Assembly (NCBI GenBank): GCA_003342815.1 | Contig: PTEX01000236.1 | Span: forward strand, 248,001-312,000 | Direction of reading: 5' to 3' | DNA length: 64,000 nucleotides | From: Eudromia elegans | Lineage: Eukaryota > Chordata > Aves > Tinamiformes > Tinamidae | Program-made: the position numbers and the translations under genes | The notes under the pieces: model-generated | The model's input: only the letters and a program-made list of their open reading frames with translations | Database searches by the model: none | What the model was told of the DNA's origin: nothing | Shown here: in pieces, positions 48,512 to 59,830 of the stretch | How the letters are laid out: every line of letters starts with the position of its first letter | Numbering within the stretch: position 1 is the stretch's first letter

Positions 48512-51500
48512 CTGAAGACAGAAAAGATAAATATATATATATATTTTAATGGATGTCCAATGATACAACCCCAGCCTTTCGTTTTCTCCTTTGCTCAGGG
48601 TCCTGGCACCAGTTTGGATGGTTGTAACCAAAGGCACTTGGTCACTCACACTGAATGAAACGTTTCATTGGTGAAAGTCAGGGTGGACAATTCAGTGTGA
48701 TTAGAGTTTTGTTCTCTGTCCCTCAAATTCTTGCAAAAAATAATCTTACATGAGTCTAAAAAAGCTCTAGTTATAAGAGCTTTGTAATAGCAGAGCAAAG
48801 CACAGAGGTCCAAACCTCTTCTTTTAGTCTAGGATAAAGACCTTCATTAAGAGCCTAGGTGGTAAGATAGTTACGCTAAATCATGTTGAAGACTTTTCCA
48901 CATATTTATACCTGAAAGATTCCAATTTTATTGCAATTCACGATCAAGCAGGGCCACCTACTTCTCTCAGCTTATTCAGTGTCTCTCGAGTGACAGGAAA
49001 TTGCACAGTGAGTTAATGCTAACCAGTTCCCCAAACAAAAGCCAATCCTTTTCACTTGGGAAAGCTTTCAGGAAGCAACCAGAGACTGTACATGTAGAGA
49101 AACAGCTGGAGGCACTAGGCATCCACACGTCTCCCTACATCTGGCCTCTGCTGGCTCCTGAAAGATCAGCAGATCCTGAGGCCAGGATTTGGGAGTTCAG
49201 GAATGGAAGAGGAGTAGACCAATATCCCTTCCACATCTTCCAGGAACTTAAAATTTTGTCTTTTAAAAGTCCATCTGTCATTTCTGGACATGTCTGCAAA
49301 AAAGAGCTCATAAAGGGGAAGAAAACATGAGATTTGCTAAGTGCAGAATGCCTTTAAAGGTTCCTTTATCCGATGTTCCTCAAAAACTGGAAAACATTAC
49401 CATTTCTGTCTCCCACGCCACCGTAAGTATCTAATTGTGAATAAAAACACTCATTAAAAATTTAGTCAATTGCTTTTCCATTCTGAGGTAACTTGGGGTT
49501 TTTTTTCATTAGTTCTTCTGCCATAGTTCAGCAGGAAATGAGGTCACACCAAAATTATCATCTTTCATCCGGCTGAAAGAGATCAGTGAAGAGCACAGTT
49601 TGGAATCACTGGGAAAGGAAACCTCATACCACTTGGTCTCCCTTCTTTGAGTCTGATTCTGCTCCCTTTGTAACCAATGGGAGTGTTGCCACATATTGAC
49701 CTTAGGAAGATCACAGTTCATCTTATGTTATACACTTAACCTAGTGATGGTGTGAAAGTATTACAGCTATGACATTGGATCTTACCACTGCAAATATACA
49801 GTGATCCATAATATAAATCAAATATACTTTGACTATACCACTGACTACTAAAGACAATGGTCTTGTGCCACACGTTTCAGCAGGATCAAGCTCACAGACA
49901 CTGGAATCTGAGATGTCGAGGTGCTAAGATGCCTGTTAACTGTGCTGACTCCTAAATTCAATCCATATGAATAAGTAACCTCCTAGAAATGCCTTCCTCA
50001 AAGTGACTTTTTGATGTCCTGTTTAAGCTGTGTCTCACTGCTAATAAGGTGCTCAGAGCTCCTGCTTAGGTGGCACCTTGAGGTGTCATCTCTTTCTCAC
50101 CAGCTTGAAGGTATTTCCTGAGCATCCCTAAGTCCTGATGGAATACAAAGTGTTGGCATTTACAAGGGTGCATGTTTTGACAGCCCTAACACCACCTCGG
50201 ATATGAGAGGAGGATTTTCAAAACTTTTTGCCGTGTTTAATTCTGGCCTGAGGGTTTTGGGGCTGGGAGATGCCCTAAAGCATCCTGCAAAACATCCTAT
50301 CCACTGCACAGGGAGTTGCTTATCTCAGGACAGAGAATTCCAGTAGGAGACAGGGTATCTATGGATGAGAGTTGTTCTCAGAAGACTACAGCTAATAACT
50401 TCTGAGTGTCTAAGCTCTAACTCCTACCAAACCCAACAGGATTTAAGCATTTAAATATAATTTTTTTTCAGATCTGTTTCTGGTCTCTGTGTGGAACCAT
50501 AAAACACCTCCCTCTCACACTGACTGCAGCTTGTTCACAGTGTGATCCAGGTTTCTTGAAAGGTTCACGAAGGATTTGGGAAAGCTAGCCAGAACTGTGA
50601 GCTCATCATGAAAAGCTGCACCAGCAGCTCTCATGTAAAGGAAATCCACAACATGCATTTTCTCTGGAGAATGATCAAGAGGGCAGGACACGTAACCTTT
50701 CGAACGGCTTCAGCTTCCTCCAGTGGGGAAGCACTCAGAAGGCAAATTGCATTTCAACTGTGCTCCATTGATCCCTGGGCAACTCCAGTGGTGCTCATTT
50801 CAACTGCTATAGCGATGCCATGAAAAAACAACTGCCTCCATGTGGGAATTTGCTGCTCCCAACGCTTGGGAGAAACCCACCTTCAGCAGGTTCCAGGCCA
50901 CCCCTGCCACAACATCATCCAGATCTTTATTTTAAGATAAGTATGCTTTTCAGACCCAAATAACTCCATAATTTTATCCTTCTGAACATGGCCAAATTGT
51001 TTGTAATACTGTATGTCCTAATGGCAACAGTGGCGCTGTGCTGGAGGGCAGTACAATGAGATAATTGACCGTGGTACAATTATGTAATGGTGCCTTCAGC
51101 TCTGGATGTATAAATCACATCACAGTCAATTATCTCACTAAAGAGCCCCCAACAGTGGGTTCTATTGCTTAATTAGGCTCTTGCGGCGAAGCCAAGCTCG
51201 TGTCTGTGCAGTTGCCAGACATCTTAACGTGAGCGAATTTGAGATGGGGCAGGGTAGGTTGGATCTGCTTGGCATGCAAAAGTAAGGCAAAAAATGTTCA
51301 TTTGCACCGCAGGAATGCTCAGCGTGGTTTGGAGGGGCTGGTTCCCTCTCAGCTGCCCTCTCCGGAGGCAGAAAGCAGTGTTCAGGCATAGTAGGCACTC
51401 GTTTTTTTGTAGAACATCCTGTCCTTGGTATAGGGAGGGGAAGGGAAATGGATGTCGCAGAGATGTGGGAGCAAGCGTTGGTCTCACTGAGCCATTCTAT

Positions 51501-52424
51501 TCCTCAAAAGCAAAGTCATGTTTGATATTCTAATGCCACAGGCTCAGATGAAGAGCGAGTGAGAGTTTGGGAGTGAGAAGAACGAAGAGTGTGTCTGTCC
51601 TTTCCCTCCCATCGGGCTCCAGGAACAGAAGTGAGAGCACATGCACACCCAAAGGACCCTCTGACCTGCAGATCCAGACTGGTATGCTGTGTGCACTGTA
51701 AGTTCTGTCTCTGACGGCATGTGAGCAGTTTTCCCCCCTGCTTATTCTTTCCTTTCCCACTTCAGCACTTTTCCTTCACCTTGTCAATCCAATCGTCAGC
51801 CCACCCTACCTTCCCTGCCAGAACTGCTCATTCACAAGAGCTACAGAGCAGTCCCACCAGTCCCACCTGGCTGCTCAATTTGCCTTTATCCTTTGTGCCA
51901 CTTCACACCACTCTGTTAGTTGAAACGCTGGCCTTTTGGGGACAGCAATGGTCATTTGTCTGGATGCTGCCAGCATGTGAATGTTTGAACAAGTGGTGAA
52001 CAAAGAATCGCAGAGGTCTCTGGTAACCAGCTGGAAGCCTGTTCTAGTAGGAGAGTAACTCCTCATGTTGGAATCCATTAAGAGAGGGAAGCAAAAGGGT
52101 CAGCTGGAAGCGCAGTTAAGATTTATGCAACCCTTTGTGTTATAACAATAATGGTAATGATGATGGGGGAGTGTACTGCGTGAGGGCCGTGCCGCAAGGG
52201 AGCTGGCTGGGAGTGAAGCAGAAAGCAGCTGCAGAACAACTGCTGAGCTGGGGGATGAGGCTACGCAGGTGTGAGCGTGCATGTGTACCAGCACGTGGGG
52301 AGCTCTGGAGCACGGAGGATGCAGGTGATTTTTTGCTGCTGGGATTATCAGGATGATGTCTGTCTCCTGATGGAAAATTCCATGCGTACAGCTGGGCCCG
52401 GAGAGGGACCGTGGTCCGACTCAC
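48512..52424 (-). other. TENM4: TENM4 intron (3.9 kb, phase 1)
   Basis: The donor GTGAGT is at 52424 and the acceptor CTTCAG at 48512. It includes an AT run next to the acceptor (about 48527-48546) and the possible conserved element at 50930-51300 with its inverted repeat. No other gene or repeat is recognised. Confidence 0.9.
50930..51300. promoter_or_regulatory. Possible conserved intronic regulatory element with 13-bp inverted repeat
   Basis: TGAGATAATTGAC (51057-51069) and its exact reverse complement GTCAATTATCTCA (51125-51137) flank about 55 bases that include ACAATTATGTAATG. TAATT/AATTA cores are homeodomain half-sites and GATAA is a GATA core. CTTAATTAGG follows at about 51170. Regulatory function is inferred from motif density and symmetry only. 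Confidence 0.35.
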
Positions 52425-52597
52425 CTTGCAGCAGGGTGTAGAAGGCTCCCGATGCTGACAGGTTGGTCGTTATGGTAACATCATCCTTGCTGGAGGTTTC
52501 TACCTGCACGTGCACAGAGCTGTCGGTGTCACTGCGGAAGCTGCTCACTTGGCCAGTCGGGAAGGTCACGTTGGTCAGACGGCCAAAGCTGTCATAT
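52425..52597 (-). CDS. TENM4: Teneurin-4 coding exon, YD-repeat shell
   Basis: The exon is 173 bases: one base finishing Glu121, 57 whole codons (residues 122-178) and one base of Asp179. The acceptor is TTTCAG|A and the donor CAAG|GTGAGT. It opens with [16 protein letters not shown], a clear YD repeat, and goes on to [19 protein letters not shown]. Two N-glycosylation sequons are visible, NVT and NLS. The product is part of the extracellular beta-barrel shell of teneurins. Both junctions are fixed by phase: E|YDS on one side and [11 protein letters not shown] on the other. Confidence 0.94.
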
Positions 52598-53021
52598 CTG
52601 AAAGGACAGAGCGAAGTCAACGGCAGGGATAGAGGACCAATGTACTGGAACCGTCCTGTAAAGCAGAGACCACACCTTGGAAGTCTTCACCTAGATTTCA
52701 CCCAGAAAAAAAGCCTGTTGTCAGGCAGGACAGCCTTAACCTTTTGGGTTTATGAGAACAGTAAGATTTAGCTGCTCTTCTCACAGAAGCAAAGCATTTG
52801 AACAATAAAAAATGACTAAATAAATCTTAGTCCGTATTTTAACAACATCTTTCTGATATTGATCACCTGTGCTGTGCTTCTTTACAACACAGTAACTTTA
52901 TTTCCTGTTTATTGTGACTTATGGAAAGGCTCCTCTCTGAACATCTTGTCTAGCAGAACAAGGAGTTTCTGAGGGCCACCAACTGTAATGGCTGGTTGTG
53001 TCCTGAGCTCTATAGCAAGTC

Positions 53022-53081
53022 TTTTGTTTTGTTTTGTTTTGTTTTGTTTTGTTTTGTTTTGTTTTGTTTTGTTTTGTTTTT
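53022..53081. repeat. Pentanucleotide array (TTTTG)n
   Basis: Twelve uninterrupted TTTTG units inside the largest intron; the gene strand reads CAAAA. Confidence 0.98.
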
Positions 53082-56000
53082 AAAAGCGAATGTTAAAGTC
53101 AAGGAAAGGACCTTCTATCTCGTGTAGAGAGCTGTCCGTTGTGAATAAGGAGTAGAGCCTTGACCACAACTGGGACCCCAGTATCTTCTTTCTACTGTTC
53201 CAAAAGCCATTTGGAAGGATTGATTTAAGTGTATAAAAAAAAAATCACTTTTTACCCCTACTGAAGGGAGTAAAGTTTTACCCTCCTTGGCTTTTCCAAT
53301 GAAAGAGTCAACCTAAGGGCCATTTGGGATGGTTTCTGTGATATGGACACCTGTCTACTAGGACCCAGATGACATAGACTGTATATATGCAGGCCACACA
53401 GTAGTTAATAAACTGAAAGGGTTATTTTTTCAATAAAAACACCTTTCAAAAAACACCTTTCAATAAACACCTGTGCCTAGAGATCTCCTGAGTGGACTAG
53501 AAGTGGGTACTCCTACTGCAATTCTCTCAGGATTAGGAAGAAATAAAGTAGGGCAGATATAAACCTACCACCTGCAGTACTGCAAACGAGGTACCCTTAG
53601 GACACACACTGAACTGAAAGCAGAGGGCTGCCGAGAGAATACTTCAGAAGTGAGGACAGGTTTTCCAGGAGGAGCATTCCCGAGTGTAGACCGAAATGGG
53701 AAGCTGCACTTGGGCTTATCTCCAAAGAGCTGTTGAGGTTTCTAGAAGATGGGCCCTCAAGGAAAGGTTATATAAGTACTCAGAGAAACATTAAAAAGAA
53801 TCCTTCTACCAGCAAAAATCATCAGGGATAAATGTTTGACTTTTTCAAGTTCTGGCGACAAGAAAGTACAAGGACACATGTCATTTGGGGCAAAACTTAA
53901 TGGTGGGTGAGCAGAGGACTCATTTCCCTGCAATACTCACTGGTGCGTCTTTAATGGAGCACGGTGTCTGGCTAAGGGCACTGGTCTTCAGAATGATGGA
54001 AGAATATAAATGATACGTTAAGGATAAAGAGCTTAAAAAACATGACCAAAGAGGCAAAAATAGAAAACTGAAAGCTGCTTCAGATACAAAGAACAGAGAA
54101 CAGGCCACCATGATGACAGTTGTTCTAAAGAGACTATAAAAAGTGACAAAAAGAAATCAGCTAATTTGAAGCAACGGAAGTTTAATTTTTTTCTTTCAGT
54201 ATTGGCAAATATTTTCCAAATCCAAGCTGTACGCCATGCAGAAAACCAGACTTGACTATTCTATTCTTTTTTCTTCAGATCTGTACACTGTGCTGGTGCT
54301 TCCTTTTTGACAGTAGACTGAGAGTGAATTACTGTGAGGATGGGTTAGTTAAAAAGATGATTTAGGCCCAAGTTTAATATTTAGTATAAAATGCTTGAAC
54401 AGATGAGCTTGTTAGAAGTCCCTCCAGTCTTTGCATTTTGAGCTAGTCATAAGAGGCTCTTCTTGGCCACTGGGCAGAGGCTGAGGAACAGTAGAAGAAA
54501 GCATTTGGCCCAGGTCAATGATAGGTGTTAGCCTATCAGTCATGGAATTATCCAGGCAAGGAGGATTGAGGACTTTCCCTTCAAGATTTTGGTGATTAAT
54601 GAGCTACTTGTGAAGTGAAAAGGAAGGAATTAAAAAATATATGTGAATAAGCTCATTGCAAGAGCTTGGCAGAGACTGGTTAGACCTTTCCAAGTGGCTC
54701 GAAGCACACAGTTTGGATCTACATTAGATCTGCTTGCAAGAGACAGAACTAAAGTGCTCTCAGTGCTTTGCTGAGTGTTTTGTGCCGTGTATGTGGCTGC
54801 TCTGTTTGCACTGAGACAGGAAGCATTTTGATTGTACTTTCTGCACAGGCATCTACATATCTTCCAAAATACTGCTTCCAAAATACGGTGTCTCAAATTA
54901 AAACCATCATAGGAGATATCATTATCCCATCCGCTGAGACAGGACACAAGGGACAAGATGATTTAGTCTTTCCCCTGAACTCAGGGAATGTTGTTATCCC
55001 TAAAGATGTGTTACAAAACACCACAAATTCTTTCTACGGTGACATCAACAGTCCTATATGTAAAGCACAATGAACTGTAAGGGTAGACTCAGATCATAAA
55101 CGCTGCTCAAAGCTTTTCAGAAGATGGGATCCCGATTTAGCACCTCTGACTTGGTGGTATTAGCAGCTTTAAGTGAAGGATTCCGTTATATAGATATTTA
55201 TATAAAAATAGAGAAACTCCATAGATTATTGTGGGAAAAGAGATGCTGATTACAATTGAGCCTGACTGACTTTCTAAAAAATGGCACAAATCTCAACAAG
55301 CTCAAGTCCAGGAGGTGACTTTAGTGTAGTATGAACGCAGGTACAAAGAGTTACGTCCATGGATTAGAAGAAGAAGGAAAGCAAAAGCACAAAACCTGTG
55401 CTCCCTAAATCCTAGGCACGTGCTCCAAGCGAAGCCTAATAAAGCTCGTAGACAACTGTTTAACATAGCCCTAAACATCAGCAGACACCCAACTCCTTAG
55501 ACTCAACGAGACCTCAAGATGTAGCATCTCCACAGCATCCTCACAAATGGTCCTCCAGGCCACAGCCGATAACTCTCCTTCCCTGCAACATTCCTCCATC
55601 CCACTCACGGCAAGACCTAGTTCTCACCACCAAGACCTGGACACCTCCTGGTCTTTATCCTGGTGGCCTCTTGGAGCTACTCAGCTCCCATGGTGTTGAG
55701 GGATCTGGTACTAGCCTGCTAACAAAACTTTATAGTCTCTCATCTCAACGAGACCGGATGCTGATTTTCTGCTCCCCAACAATAGCAAGATAATGGACAA
55801 ATACACCAATAACTGCTGCCAATGCAAGCTGGCTTAGAAGAGCACAAAGAGACCAAGGAAATGCACATCAGTGCCTAGAACTGTCTGCATACATTTTTCT
55901 TTTCAAGTCAGGCTGAGAACAAAAAAACCCTAATCTAAACAGCTACATTTTCACAGCTTTACTCACACTGCGAGGGAGAATTTCATCACAAGCAAAGTCT

Positions 56001-56408
56001 GCAATTTGGGATGAAGGGGCCCAAGAAGCAAGGCTCATTTGGGGCCAGCGCAGTCTGGAATGCTGTGCAGGGATCAGCTTGAGATGTCTGCACATGTATG
56101 TTACAGTTTTGGCACCTCCTTAGCCACCAAATGACCCTATGCCAGAAGTAACCTGGACCATGTGTGTTTTCTGTATTCGATGGGGCTGCGGTAGGGGCTC
56201 TCCAAGCACTTGCTTTGGGGGTGATGGAAAGTGAGAAAGTAGCACAACGAGACTGCTAACATTTTTATTATTGTTTTAATTAGGGGTAGATGAAGTGTAA
56301 AACACTCACATCCAGACAAAAACCCCTTTTAGTGACGAGGTGGCAATGCAAAGGGAGGTACAGGAAGGTAGACAGACACACACAGCACTTTGCTCTTTGC
56401 AGGCAGCT

Positions 56409-56599
56409 ATTTTATTTTATTTTATTTTATTTTATTTTATTTTATTTTATTTTATTTTATTTTATTTTATTTTATTTTATTTTATTTTATTTTATTTTAT
56501 TTNTTTTATTTTATTTTATTTTATTTTATTTTATTTTATTTTATTTTATTTTATTTTATTTTATTTTATTTTATTTTATTTTATTTTATTTTATTTTAC
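56409..56599. repeat. Pentanucleotide array (ATTTT)n with one ambiguous base
   Basis: About 190 bases of near-perfect ATTTT repeat, roughly 38 units; in gene orientation it reads as AAAAT. The only N in the window is at 56503, where the register slips by one base, so the true length is probably unresolved. The last units degrade to TTTAC before ordinary sequence resumes. Confidence 0.98.
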
Positions 56600-57089
56600 T
56601 TTACTGACGACAGCAGCACTTTTCCTTTTTACCTTGACTTAGAGCATATACATGATGCCCTCTATCACCTCCCCGCAGTCTCCCAGGACACGACAGCTCA
56701 AAGGCCTCCACCTTTCGTGAGATACAGATAACGTCCTCAACAAATTTAACCATGGACATGGGTGTGTTGGTTCCTGCCACTCCTGTTTTCAGCCCCACAA
56801 AGCACTTAGATGACAAATCCTCTGCTTGGAGAGGAGGGCAAGTGACTGGTTCTTACATAGCTGCAGGCGCACCCGGGTATTTGCAGTAGGATAAATCTCT
56901 CCTCGTCAACTCATTCCGCAGCTAAGCCGCCTAGGCCTGTTTCCACAGCCTAAGGATTTAGAGGTGGGCTAGTTTTCATCATAAGCTAAGACTTCTGTGT
57001 GCTCCAAATGTTCCGAAAGCTGCAGAATTAAGGAAATACTGAACCATGGGAATGTGCACAGCAGCCACGGCGAGCAATGAATTCATCAC

Positions 57090-57620
57090 CTGCTAACACA
57101 GCTGCTGCCTCCCATTCAAACCTGCTGCAGAGACTCGGCATCTACAATTACAGTGACAATTATTAGGCCAGCAAAGGAAGCTGTTGCCATCCATTCCCAA
57201 TTGGAAATATATTTAGCTAAGGTTCAATGCACAGAATTAAAATGGTATTTGGTGCTTATGAGGCCTAATTGTTAGCTTGTAAACATTCAGCGCTTTCATT
57301 TATCACATTACCATTGTGTAGAGACTTGGGCCTTGGGAATTAAAAAGAGCATCCTAAGTAGCATCTATTCAGAAATCAATTCCTTGCCTGACTCTCTGGG
57401 TTTCCTCACGTTAACTTATTCGCATTTCATCAGCCTTTTAAAAGTACAAGTCAAATAGATGAGGGAGAAAAAAGATCACTGTAATAATATTGCATTTAGT
57501 GCCAGCGAGTCCTAATCTACTGTGTGTGGTTATACACTCCAGCATTCACCAGCACTGAATGAGCTTGTCCCTTTGCAATTTTTTTCCAAATAACTTTAAA
57601 CACAACATTAAAAATGTTAA
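57090..57620. promoter_or_regulatory. Possible conserved intronic element, homeodomain-motif-rich
   Basis: A repeat-free AT-rich stretch with CAATTATTAGGCC (about 57156-57168) and a near-mirror GGCCTAATTGTT (about 57261-57273), plus TTATCACATTACC and TAATAATATTGCATTTAG. The texture resembles developmental enhancers near neural genes. There is no coding potential. Conservation has not been measured. Confidence 0.3.
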
Positions 57621-59754
57621 AATTAAAAAGCAGAACTACTCTAGTATGTTTGAAAGCAAGTCTTCTCCCTAATGACAAAAAGAAACAGTTTACAGAACTT
57701 CCTGAGTGTCCAGACGAGAAAGGGAAGATCTTTTTCTCTCCAGCTCTTTTTATGATCCTCATAATTCCCTTGATTCCCCCCTAAACTCTGACATCAGACT
57801 GCTCAGGCCAGGGCAGTGGCTCAAAACATGACCTCACAGCTTAGGGAGAGTGCTGGAGAAGTGTTATTTCATCTGGGCAATTACTGGAGTAACTGTAACT
57901 TTTTCAGAGGAATGCTCGGACACCTAATTATATCAACATGGAGAAAGTGTGAAGCGAAGAGGTGGCACCCTCACAAAACAGGTACAAGAGGAGGGAGAGG
58001 AGAGGCCAAAGGTGGGTTCTGCAGGAGCAGAAACAGGCCCTCGCTTGAGTAGCTCTGAACCAAGGACTCCATCGAATTCCATAAAACTCAGTGCTAAAAC
58101 CCTTGATATTAGTTGATGATACAGGCATAATGTTAATGCAGTAAGCTGGCTTTGCCCTGAGTCAAGAGGTTCTGCTCCTAGGAAGGTAAGGAGTCTTATT
58201 TATCAGTCTTTTTGGCTATGAGAGAAGAAACTGCACAGCCTTTCTGCATCTTCTGGGTCCCCACGTCACCCAGATGAGGACATTGACTGGGGCACTAACC
58301 ACTGCTCCTCTTGAGTGGTGGGACCTCTGCTAAGTCCACTGGGAAGCAATCGTCGGGAAGCAGTTGAAGGCCTTCTCACGTACTCAGTCCAGCTGGCTCC
58401 TACGTCCCACTTGCTACAGCATGTGGGGTTTGGCAGAGGCTGGTTCTCTGCAAAAGGGCATCCTACCTCATGGGTCGAAGCTCTTCTCAAGCCAGATCTG
58501 AAGAGATGTCTCCATACTACACTCTACCCTCAGGTCAACCACGAGACACTTCTTGGTTAGTCCATGAGAAGGTGTTGAATTCCTGAGCTTGACTGCAGCG
58601 ATGTGCAAATACTTCAGTTTGTATCTGAGGAGGTGACCTTCAGAAGTAATTGGGCACACAAAGGACTAAAGCAAAAGAGCCTCATATCGGCTAAACAACC
58701 CTCAAAAGGTTTCACTTTGGCTCAGAGGGACATTGAGTTAAAGCACAGTACTATGATCTGAAATTGCTAATCAAGATAATTGCCATAACCTTGATTGAAT
58801 CAAATGCATCAATAAGAACTTCTCGATTCTGAAATAGAGATGAACAACAACTGCTAACAAACTACGTAATGTCTGGTAGTAATTCCTACAGGTCAAGCAG
58901 AAAAGCCAAAACAACAAAGAACCAAGAAGTCACACAGCATCCTTTGTCTGGTTTGAGGAGTCGAACAAAAAGAAATTGCTACCCTGACAGAGTTTCCAGA
59001 TCAACTTCCTTTGTAGCTGATTATCACTGCCACAAGTTCAATGGGAACACAAGCCTTTAATCCAGTTATTGGACAAACCGAGCTGTTGCAATTGCTTTAA
59101 TTGGCGGTGAATGTCAAGCCCTGTGCAGAGGCACAGAATGGCGACGTAATCTTAAAACCCTGAAAAAAGTCCTAGATGGGTCTTTGGGGACAGGCTAATT
59201 GCTGCTAAGTTTCCCCTCAGAACAAGGGGAAACTACATGCCACTAGACTGTAAATCTCACTCCAGAAAGCTAGGTTGTTACAAAAGGCTTTGGTGCAGGA
59301 GTTGCAAAGACTAGAGCTGTGAGCAAGTCCGCCACCCTTTGAAGAGAGGATCCTCACCTCTCCGGATGGGAAAGATGGTCCCATGTCCTAGCCCAAGCTG
59401 AACCCGGGCAGGACATTCCCTGGGCCACCCTGGATATAGACATTCGGAACTGAGTCAGTCTTGACTCCTCCAGAGCATCACAACCAACATTTTTCTATCA
59501 TCTCAGAAGTCTTTGCAGTTTCATTATAAAGACTGAGATTTGCCTTGGTATGAGCAACAGCTCATGGAGAACCAGAGAGCTGTGCAAGTAACTGGCAGGA
59601 GGAACACTGAAGACTCATTTGGTCTTGGTGAGACAGTCGTTCTTTGGCCAATGCCCCTAAGAAACGCGACCACACGTACAGATCTGGATGCACTCAAACA
59701 TTCCTTTCCAAATTTGTGCTTTTTCAGCACCAACACACTTTCACAATTCCCCTT

Positions 59755-59830
59755 CCTTCCTCCCTCCCTCACTTCCTTTCTCTCTCCCTCTCTTTCTCTT
59801 TCCCTTTCTTTCTCCCTTTCTCTCTTTCTG
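59755..59830. repeat. Polypyrimidine tract (C/T-rich)
   Basis: About 75 bases made almost only of C and T (CCTT, CCCT and TTTC units). It gives spurious Ser/Leu/Phe-rich ORFs on the plus strand and Arg/Glu-rich ones on the minus strand. Confidence 0.9.

Noticed and set aside
56290..56731. Three ORFs of 100-113 codons rich in Phe-Ile-Leu-Tyr
   Set aside because: Direct translation of the ATTTT array, not genes.
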